Shown one piece after another: positions 1 to 5,100 of a stretch of 5,100 nt of DNA (positions within the stretch are counted from its first letter, which is position 1; each line of letters begins with the position of its first letter). The DNA is from Marinilabiliaceae bacterium (lineage in GTDB: Bacteria; Bacteroidota; Bacteroidia; Bacteroidales; Marinilabiliaceae). The position numbers and the translations under genes are program-made. The notes below the pieces were generated by a model. That model did not search any database. It saw only the letters and a list, made by a program, of their open reading frames with translations, and was not told where the DNA came from. Where the stretch lies: NCBI GenBank assembly GCA_027010905.1, contig JALVBA010000355.1, positions 1 to 5,100 of the forward strand, in the 5' to 3' direction.

Positions 1-391
1 TGTTTTCTAGGCTGTTGTTGTTTGCTAATAGTTCTCCGTTTTGGTATGCTTCTACTTCTACTGAGTCTAGTGGTGTTCCTGTTTCGCTGTCTTTTGCGAT
101 TATTCCTAGTTGGTATAGGTATTGTAGTAGTGTGTTGTTTGTTATTCTTAGTTCTTCTTGTTCTGCTTCCAGATTTGTTTCTGTTCTGTAGTCTGTGTGT
201 TCTTCTTTGTTGCTTTTTAGTATTATGTCTAGTGTGTTTGTTGGTTTTGTGAATTTTATTGTGTCGAGACTGTTTGTTCCTGTGTTTCCTTGTCCTATTA
301 GTGTTGAGTCTGTACTTAGTACTTGCCAGTTTACGTTTTCTAGGTTTTTTCCGTTTTCGTCTTTTGAGTTTATTATTAGTGTGTAGTTGTC
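1..391 (-). other. Codon-homogenised tract (third positions A or C only) within the left-edge gene
   Basis: This covers codons 379-508 of the gene starting at 1525. By hand count about 125 of 130 codons end in A or C; the exceptions are TGG (unavoidable), AGT twice, AAT and CTG. All 16 Thr codons are ACA, 14 of 17 Leu are CTA, 8 of 9 Ile are ATA, and 17 of 18 Asn are AAC. The rule appears to be NNA where the amino acid allows it and NNC otherwise. In the preceding 48 codons 21 end in G or T. The plus strand is correspondingly rich in T and G, which leaves long stop-poor frames there that encode only Leu/Val/Phe-rich nonsense. The tract runs off the window edge, so its full length is unknown. 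Confidence 0.9.
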
Positions 392-1525
392 TTGAGATAT
401 CAGCTCAAAGTCTGCATTGCTTATATTTTCCATATCTACTGACTTAACAACTTCTAGTGGTTGGTATTTATCAGTATCCGGATTGTCGTCTATTCTAAAT
501 ATGAAGTTTTCAAAGTTTTCATCATTTTCTGCCTGAGCGTTTTTCAAACGGTTGCTCCTGCTTAGCTTTGTAAGGTTTACTGTCTCTGTGCCGTAGTTTG
601 GCAGCGTACCGGGTATAAGCTTCTTGCCGCGATGCACGCCATCGTGAAAGATTAACACCTGCCCGGCTGTTGCAGGAATATCCACTGTTGCCTGAAATCT
701 CTTCTCCCCGGTCCGTTTGAAGTTTACCTCTGCAACCTCCCTGCCACTCACATCGTATAACTTACCCTTTAGTATGCTCTGCCGGCTTGTGATCTCTATT
801 CTCATCTTGTTGCCCCGGTAAGTGATAGTCATCCTGTCGCCATAAAATGCCTGTTCATCACCAATGGCTGTGATTATATTTTTCAACTCGTAAAAACCCG
901 TAGCGTCGGTTAGTGTGCTTTTTCGTTTTGTTGTGTCGTTTTGAGATATTGCCTCAACGGTGATATTTTCAATTGCTTCTTTGGTGAGCTTATCGGTTAC
1001 GTAGCCTTGAACCTGTTGGGCTGTTGCATTGTTCGAAGTCAGAGCAAAAGCAATTATTAATGATGCTATAACCATCACTCTTTTAATGCGGTGGGGCTTG
1101 CCAGCTTTTATTCTCCGGACAGTTGTACCAATACTCTTCTGATGATGATTTGAAATCGTCGGATGAGTATTAGCAGGTTCATTTGTAAAATAGCCCAACT
1201 TATGTTGGTTGGCAATGTAACTTGAAGTAAATTGAACTACTGAGTTACTTTTATTGTTATCCATAGCTATGCGGTAAAGCTTAAATGCATCATCGTTATA
1301 TCCCAGTCGTTGCAACAGGAACGATTTCTCTTTCAGATACTCACTATACCCGGGTCTGTTTATTAAAGCACCCTCTATTGATTTGTATGCTTCGTAGTTA
1401 TGCCTATCATCAAATTGCCCCTGAAACTTGTTAAAAAACTTGTTTGCCAATCCGTAGTTGAATGATGGCTTTATGGCGATATGTTTCTTATCGATGTGGT
1501 AAGTGTGTGCAATAGAGATGTTCAT
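1..1525 (-). CDS. Large secreted or membrane-anchored multi-module protein, 3' end outside the window
   Basis: I do not recognise a named family. The frame is open from ATG at 1525 to position 1 (508 codons, no stop). An in-frame TGA lies 30 bases upstream of the ATG, which fixes the upstream limit, and no Shine-Dalgarno is visible. Residues about 43-90 look like a TPR helix pair (pattern LG..DDA...Y..A). Residues 136-149 are basic and lead into a hydrophobic stretch at 151-162 with an A-T-A|Q cleavage-like site near 169. Residues 172-216 resemble a carboxypeptidase-regulatory-like domain (QGYVTDKLTKEAI ... TDATGFYEL). Residues 251-305 (KLYDVSGREV ... KKLIPG) resemble the beta-sandwich of a T9SS type A sorting domain. 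Residues 380-450 and 473-508 look like further Ig-like modules (GIIAKDSETGTPLDSVEVEA). From residue 379 on, codons end almost only in A or C. The likely role is an exported surface or adhesin-like protein, which is inference. The reading frame is certain; the function and true start are not. Confidence 0.85.
   Translation of the reverse strand, partial: MNISIAHTYHIDKKHIAIKPSFNYGLANKFFNKFQGQFDDRHNYEAYKSIEGALINRPGYSEYLKEKSFLLQRLGYNDDAFKLYRIAMDNNKSNSVVQFTSSYIANQHKLGYFTNEPANTHPTISNHHQKSIGTTVRRIKAGKPHRIKRVMVIASLIIAFALTSNNATAQQVQGYVTDKLTKEAIENITVEAISQNDTTKRKSTLTDATGFYELKNIITAIGDEQAFYGDRMTITYRGNKMRIEITSRQSILKGKLYDVSGREVAEVNFKRTGEKRFQATVDIPATAGQVLIFHDGVHRGKKLIPGTLPNYGTETVNLTKLSRSNRLKNAQAENDENFENFIFRIDDNPDTDKYQPLEVVKSVDMENISNADFELISQDNYTLIINSKDENGKNLENVNWQVLSTDSTLIGQGNTGTNSLDTIKFTKPTNTLDIILKSNKEEHTDYRTETNLEAEQEELRITNNTLLQYLYQLGIIAKDSETGTPLDSVEVEAYQNGELLANNNSLEN
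1019..1120 (-). other. Internal signal-peptide or membrane-anchor segment of the left-edge gene
   Basis: Residues 136-169 have the order of a Sec signal peptide: a basic stretch (RRIKAGKPHRIKR), a hydrophobic core (VMVIASLIIAFAL) and a small-residue cleavage-like motif (NNATA before QQVQ). It begins about 135 residues into the open frame instead of at the N-terminus. Either the protein is a type II membrane protein with a cytoplasmic TPR-like head, or translation starts further in. GTG at residue 150 and ATG at 151 are possible internal starts, but both would drop the basic n-region; ATG at residue 88 would leave a very long one. I favour the first ATG with an internal anchor, without certainty. 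Confidence 0.6.
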
Positions 1526-1611
1526 AACAATGTGATTTAGTGTTAATACGTTTCAGGTGACTTCAAATCATCTGAAAAGTAACTTGAGTTATCCAACTAC
1601 TACAATTTATA

Positions 1612-1627
1612 ATCGGCCATGACCGAT
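1612..1627. promoter_or_regulatory. Imperfect palindrome, candidate operator
   Basis: ATCGGCCATGACCGAT matches its own reverse complement at 14 of 16 positions, the only break being one C/A pair. On the minus strand it is followed directly by TATAAATTG (1611-1603), a poor match to the Bacteroidota -7 box, about 80 bases upstream of the ATG at 1525. A site between -33 and -7 would suit a repressor operator for the minus-strand gene. No regulator gene is visible, and a palindrome this short can occur by chance. Confidence 0.25.
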
Positions 1628-1826
1628 AAATAAGCCCATAAGCCTGATTATCAGTGCGTAGGGTCTTTCGTACTCGTTGGATTGAATTAAATATTAAACT
1701 AAAGTAGTAAAGATTTGATAGATTGAGATAAACGGACTAATTTTTTTTACGAGGAGGTGAATACAAGAGGTAAACTACTTATTTAGAGAGGTCAAGAATT
1801 TATAATTACGACGCTTGCGGTCAATC

Positions 1827-1857
1827 TTTTTTTTTACATATAAACAGTATACCTTTG
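1827..1857 (+). promoter_or_regulatory. Candidate Bacteroidota promoter for the flavoprotein gene
   Basis: TACCTTTG at 1850-1857 is an exact match to the -7 consensus TAnnTTTG used by the primary sigma factor of Bacteroidota. A T-tract at 1827-1835 gives TTTT where TTTG is expected at -33, with 19 bases between 1830 and 1850, so the upstream half is imperfect. Transcription from here would begin at about 1860-1865, on or within a few bases of the ATG at 1864, giving a leaderless or nearly leaderless mRNA. The absence of a Shine-Dalgarno is consistent with this. Confidence 0.4.
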
Positions 1858-1863
1858 CTGCTA

Positions 1864-3105
1864 ATGAAATACGATGTAATAGTAATAGGAGCCGGGCCGG
1901 CAGGGTTAATTGCAGCCGGTAGAGCAGCACAAAAGGGAAGTAGGGTTTTGGTGTTGGAGAAGATGCGTTCAGAGGGTCGTAAACTTTTAATTACCGGCAA
2001 GGGTCGCTGCAATGTTACTAACGACAAAACGATTAGTGAGTTTATCAAACGTGTTTACCCTAACGGAAGATTCCTTAAAAGTGCATTTTCAAATTTCTTC
2101 TCGAAAGACATTCTCGAGATACTGGAGAAGTATAACGTCTCTATCACCCTTGAGCGAGGTGGTAGGTATTTTCCAACAAGTAACAAGGCGAGGGATATTT
2201 TGGATGCTCTGCTGAAATGGAGCAGGAGTTTCAAGGTTGAGATTCGCTGTAGCATGAGGGTTGAGAAGCTAATTATTGAAGATGGTGTGGTAAAGGGAGT
2301 TGTTGCAAATGGAGAGCAGATAAGAGCTAAAAATGTAATTATTGCTACGGGAGGAAAGTCCTACCCTGCCACCGGTTCGAATGGTGACGGCTACGAATTG
2401 GCCAAACAGGCCGGACATAAAATATCAACACCAATACCGGCATTAGTACCTGTAGAGACTGAGGGTGATGTGGCACAGAAACTACAAGGCTTGAACCTTA
2501 AAAATGTAAAAGCTGTTGTTTGGATAGACGGGAAAAAAGCAGGTGAAGATTTCGGGGAGATGATATTCACACACTTTGGTCTCTCAGGGCCCATAATACT
2601 TACACTCAGCCGCACAATGGTTTCTGAACTTCACAACAACAGTAAGGTTGAGGTTACCATTGACCTGAAACCGGCATTGGACGAGAAGAAACTCGACATG
2701 CGCCTGCAACGAGATCTGGCTGAACATGGTAAAAAGAAGGTGGGTAACATTTTTCGCTACTGGCTGCCATCAACAATGGTTCCTGTTTTTATCAGTCTGT
2801 TAGAGCTCGACCCTGAAAAAGAGTGCCATCAGGTTTCGTCGAAGGAGAGAAAGAGAATCAGGTATCTGCTGAAGAATCTGCCTTTCAGAGTCGCTAATCA
2901 TCGCCCATTCAAAGAGGCGATTATCACAGCAGGGGGAGTGCCCACCAATGAGATATCACAAAAAACAATGGAGTCAAAACTTGTTACCGGCCTCTTCTTT
3001 GCCGGTGAGGTGATTGATGTAGATGCCGAAACAGGAGGGTATAACTTGCAAATAGCATACTCTACCGGATGGCTTGCCGGAAACTCTTGTGTTGGAGAGA
3101 AATAG
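1864..3105 (+). CDS. HI0933/YhiN/BaiN-family FAD-dependent flavoprotein (NAD(P)/FAD-dependent oxidoreductase)
   Basis: A complete cytosolic flavoprotein of 413 residues, the usual length for the HI0933-like family (about 400), whose members include E. coli YhiN and clostridial BaiN. The family binds FAD through a Rossmann fold. BaiN has been linked to bile-acid reduction, but most members have no known substrate, so none is assigned here. Visible motifs are the dinucleotide site GAGPAG at 9-14 with acidic E32 closing the second strand, the family signature GRKLLITGKGRCNVTN at 38-53, GGRYFPTSNKARDI at 99-112, ATGGKSYPATGSNGDGY at 161-177, and the C-terminal FAD-contacting segment FAGEVIDVDAETGGYN at 379-394. 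I chose ATG 1864 because the fold starts at once (MKYDVIVIGAG); an in-frame TTG at 1855 would add three residues and lies in the promoter box. The gene stands alone, divergent from the left neighbour and convergent with the right. All expected motifs are intact. Confidence 0.95.
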   Translation: MKYDVIVIGAGPAGLIAAGRAAQKGSRVLVLEKMRSEGRKLLITGKGRCNVTNDKTISEFIKRVYPNGRFLKSAFSNFFSKDILEILEKYNVSITLERGGRYFPTSNKARDILDALLKWSRSFKVEIRCSMRVEKLIIEDGVVKGVVANGEQIRAKNVIIATGGKSYPATGSNGDGYELAKQAGHKISTPIPALVPVETEGDVAQKLQGLNLKNVKAVVWIDGKKAGEDFGEMIFTHFGLSGPIILTLSRTMVSELHNNSKVEVTIDLKPALDEKKLDMRLQRDLAEHGKKKVGNIFRYWLPSTMVPVFISLLELDPEKECHQVSSKERKRIRYLLKNLPFRVANHRPFKEAIITAGGVPTNEISQKTMESKLVTGLFFAGEVIDVDAETGGYNLQIAYSTGWLAGNSCVGEK

Positions 3106-3198
3106 GATTTTTCAGCAGAAGAAATTAGTACTGACGGTTCATTAGTCTTGCTTGAGAAAACAGAGCGAGAACATATATTAATCTCATAGCAATGATAT

Positions 3199-3234
3199 AA
3201 AAAAAGGCTACTCATTTCTGAATGGCCTTTTTTT
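3199..3234. terminator. Bidirectional intrinsic terminator between convergent genes
   Basis: AAAAAAAGGC at 3199-3208 pairs perfectly with GCCTTTTTTT at 3225-3234. Inside it, CATT at 3213-3216 pairs with AATG at 3221-3224 around a TCTG loop, leaving TACT (3209-3212) as a one-sided bulge. The A-run and T-run give a U-tract on either transcript, so the same hairpin can stop the flavoprotein mRNA (about 94 bases past its stop) and the PorE-like mRNA (about 21 bases past its stop). The rest of 3106-3254 holds nothing I can identify. Confidence 0.85.
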
Positions 3235-3254
3235 ATCCTCATTTTTCGGAAAGC

Positions 3255-5100
3255 TTACATCTTAACAATAATAAACTCGGTACGTCTATTAAGTTGATGC
3301 CCTTCTTTAAATATTCTGGTGTTTTTAGCCTTGAATGAATTAATGTACTTTTCAGTCATTACTTGTCCTTCTTTGAAATACGGATACATTTTGTGCGTTT
3401 CAGCACTAATTGTCACTGGTGTTGATTCGCCATAGCCTCTACCTGTAATTCTAGATTGATCAATACCTTGTTTTACTATATATGCAGCCGAAGATTTTGC
3501 TCTTTTATCTGATAAACGTAAGTTTGATGAAGTGCTTCCACGACTATCAGTGTGTGAGCCAAGCTCAATTTCCATTGTTGGATTTTCCTTCATTACCTTA
3601 ACAATCTTATCTAATTCAATAGCAGCATCTTTACGTATATTGTATTTATTTAAATCAAAATAAATAGGTTTAATATCAATAATTTTAGCTAAATCGGCTC
3701 CCACAGCAATTCTCTCTAATGATAAATCTAATTCAGCAGCCATTTTAATTTCGCCTGCTTGTGTAATCTCTTTATTAAAAGTTACCATTTTTCCTAGATA
3801 ACCATTTTTTGCTAGTTTAACTTGATATGATAATCTATCGTTTAGTTTTTTACCAGCTAATGCTTGACGGAAATCGCCACTTGTTGGAGTTTGTGTATTT
3901 AGTGTTTGCTTACCTGTCATATTGTCGATTAATACAACGCTTACACCATCTAACGGCTTGCCTGTTTTCTTATCTGTAATCAAACCATAAAGCGATAAAC
4001 CAGGGTCTTTCTCTAAAACTACATCAGCAATAATAAAGTCATCATCTGTTTTTGTATTTGCTGTGTTTTTTCCTTCAAAATACTTGTCTTTATTTCCTGT
4101 TAGTTTATAGTCTTTATCGGCATCAACTGAAAATGAATATTGGCCATTTTCATCTGTTTTCACTTTTTCTATCTCTTTACCTTGAGCATCGTAAAGCACT
4201 ACTTCTGCATCGGCTAAGATATTACCTTGTTTGTCTTTAGCTGTTCCTTTAATAGTTTTTCCAAATACAAATGGATTTATTAGTATAAACGAATAAATAT
4301 CGTCATCTCCTTTTCCGCCTTCACGATTTGATGAGAAAAAGCCACCTTTTTCGTTTGCATCTAATATAAATGCAAAATCATCATTATTAGTATTAATAGG
4401 TGTTCCTAAGTTCTTAATTTTACCTATATTTCCATTAGTTAATTGTGCAACAAAAACATCAAGACCACCTAAACCAACTTTACCATCAGAAGCAAAAAAT
4501 AACATTTTTTCGGTTTCGTGAATTGACGGGAAAGTTTCGTTACCTTCAGTATTAATTTTTTTGCCTAAGTTTACTGGTTTTGTCCAAGTATTATCTTCAT
4601 TTCTTGTAGATTTATAAATATCAGCACCTCCAAATCCTCCCGGCATATCTGACACAAAATACATTGTTTTACCATCCGCTGTTAAACTTGCATGACCAAC
4701 AGAATACTGTTTGTTGTTAAATGATATTGGCTCTGGTTTTGTCCATTTATCATCTTTATATTCTGAGTAAAACAGCTCTAATCTTATTACATCTGTACTA
4801 TCTTTGTCTTTATAATTATTTCTTGTATAAACCATAAAGTTACCGTCTCTGCTAAAACTTGCAGGCCCTTCGTGATATTTACCATTAAACTTTGAATTAA
4901 AAACCTGCACATCAGAAAGTTCATTAACTCCATTATTCTTTGCTACATACAAGTTTAAAAATGCTAAACCATTCCAATTCCATCTGCGTTTAATTTGTAC
5001 AATGCCTTCTCTTGACGATGCAAAAACTATTTGGTTCTTATAAAAAGCTGTTCCAAAATCTGATTGGGTAGTATTAATATCTAAATTAGTAATATTAAAC
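3255..5100 (-). CDS. PorE-like OmpA-family protein: PD40 propeller, two carboxypeptidase-regulatory-like domains, OmpA C-terminal domain (5' end outside the window)
   Basis: The last 614 residues are visible. The frame stays open to the right edge, so the TTG near 4952 is an internal Leu. Visible residues 12-271 hold about five PD40/WD40-like blades; four keep a clear core such as VFASSREG, MYFVSDMPGGFGGADIY, LFFASDGKVGLGGLDVF and FFSSNREGGKGDDDIY. Residues about 278-364 and 367-459 are two carboxypeptidase-regulatory-like domains (IKGTAKDKQGNILADAEVVL; LYGLITDKKTGKPLDGVSVV). Residues 477-614 form an OmpA peptidoglycan-binding domain (YFDLNKYNIR, SHTDSRG, LSDKRA); Asp518 and Arg533 occupy the diaminopimelate-binding positions. 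The order matches PorE of T9SS, an outer-membrane lipoprotein thought to anchor the secretion and gliding apparatus to peptidoglycan. TPR repeats and a lipobox would lie upstream, unseen. PorE-like paralogues outside T9SS exist, so the exact role is uncertain. Codons are AT-rich, with Leu mostly TTA. Confidence 0.9.
   Translation of the reverse strand, partial: FNITNLDINTTQSDFGTAFYKNQIVFASSREGIVQIKRRWNWNGLAFLNLYVAKNNGVNELSDVQVFNSKFNGKYHEGPASFSRDGNFMVYTRNNYKDKDSTDVIRLELFYSEYKDDKWTKPEPISFNNKQYSVGHASLTADGKTMYFVSDMPGGFGGADIYKSTRNEDNTWTKPVNLGKKINTEGNETFPSIHETEKMLFFASDGKVGLGGLDVFVAQLTNGNIGKIKNLGTPINTNNDDFAFILDANEKGGFFSSNREGGKGDDDIYSFILINPFVFGKTIKGTAKDKQGNILADAEVVLYDAQGKEIEKVKTDENGQYSFSVDADKDYKLTGNKDKYFEGKNTANTKTDDDFIIADVVLEKDPGLSLYGLITDKKTGKPLDGVSVVLIDNMTGKQTLNTQTPTSGDFRQALAGKKLNDRLSYQVKLAKNGYLGKMVTFNKEITQAGEIKMAAELDLSLERIAVGADLAKIIDIKPIYFDLNKYNIRKDAAIELDKIVKVMKENPTMEIELGSHTDSRGSTSSNLRLSDKRAKSSAAYIVKQGIDQSRITGRGYGESTPVTISAETHKMYPYFKEGQVMTEKYINSFKAKNTRIFKEGHQLNRRTEFIIVKM

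Larger units (their letters stand above)
1526..1863. other. Divergent intergenic regulatory region
   Basis: This gene-free stretch separates two diverging genes and must hold both promoters. Visible elements are an imperfect palindrome at 1612-1627, a short perfect inverted repeat CTGAT-T-ATCAG at 1644-1654, a short direct repeat TAAGCC at 1631-1636 and 1639-1644, T-tracts at 1741-1748 and 1827-1835, an orphan Shine-Dalgarno-like GAGGAGGTGA at 1751-1760, and a TAnnTTTG box at 1850-1857. The longest ATG-started frames I could read on either strand are about ten codons, with no support. I see no tRNA cloverleaf or recognisable riboswitch. Confidence 0.7.

Noticed and set aside
1..391. A low-complexity repeat array or CRISPR as the explanation of the T/G-rich strand
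   Set aside because: No repeated unit or spacer pattern is present. The minus-strand reading frame is continuous and gives a plausible non-repetitive protein.
22..447. Overlapping plus-strand open frames encoding Leu/Val/Phe-rich peptides (22-252, 195-386, 259-447)
   Set aside because: They are the antisense of the A/C-ending codon tract. Scarcity of A on the plus strand removes stop codons, and the hydrophobic composition follows from the opposite-strand codons.
1661..1676. GGGTCTTTCGTACTCG, resembling the reverse complement of the 23S rRNA sarcin-ricin loop
   Set aside because: The similarity is about 13 bases with a gap, and no flanking rRNA sequence is present.
1821..2615. Short open frames on both strands inside the flavoprotein gene (minus 1821-2048, 2055-2255, 2391-2615; plus 2012-2215)
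   Set aside because: They lie wholly or mostly inside a well-supported gene in another frame and show no recognisable domain.
2898..3242. Minus-strand open frame of 114 codons over the end of the flavoprotein gene and the spacer
   Set aside because: It is antisense to the conserved C-terminal FAD segment, runs through the terminator hairpin, and has no recognisable protein features.
4052..4240. Plus-strand open frame of 62 codons inside the PorE-like gene
   Set aside because: It is antisense to the first carboxypeptidase-regulatory-like domain and has a composition typical of a shadow frame.
4950..4952. TTG as the start codon of the PorE-like gene
   Set aside because: The same frame continues without a stop to 5100 and encodes another propeller blade (FASSREG), so this TTG is an internal Leu codon.

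Overview
The window looks like chromosomal DNA of a Bacteroidota bacterium, probably one that runs the type IX secretion system (T9SS). The evidence is a PD40 propeller / carboxypeptidase-regulatory / OmpA protein of the PorE type, secreted-protein modules typical of the phylum, start codons without Shine-Dalgarno sequences, and a candidate Bacteroidota -7 promoter box (TAnnTTTG).

Layout. (1) Positions 1-1525, minus strand: a large open frame that runs off the left edge, with 508 residues visible and no stop codon. It has a TPR-like N-terminus, a basic plus hydrophobic export or anchor segment, and several Ig-like or carboxypeptidase-regulatory-like modules. (2) Positions 1526-1863: a divergent, gene-free regulatory region with T-tracts, an imperfect palindrome and a probable promoter box just upstream of the next gene. 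(3) Positions 1864-3105, plus strand: a complete HI0933/YhiN/BaiN-family flavoprotein. (4) Positions 3106-3254: a convergent spacer with a strong bidirectional hairpin terminator. (5) Positions 3255-5100, minus strand: the C-terminal 614 residues of the PorE-like envelope protein, whose start lies beyond the right edge.

The flavoprotein looks like a single-gene unit with no visible functional link to its neighbours. The two minus-strand genes are both envelope or secreted proteins with carboxypeptidase-regulatory-like modules. One may anchor T9SS to peptidoglycan, and the other carries an internal segment resembling a T9SS sorting domain. A functional link between them is inference only.

The most unusual signal is at positions 1-391. 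From codon 379 of the left-edge gene, synonymous codon choice collapses abruptly: about 125 of 130 codons end in A or C, with all Thr as ACA, nearly all Leu as CTA, nearly all Ile as ATA and nearly all Asn as AAC. The 48 codons just before this show ordinary mixed usage. The result is a coding strand poor in G and T, so its mRNA would be almost unable to fold. I know of no described mechanism for this.
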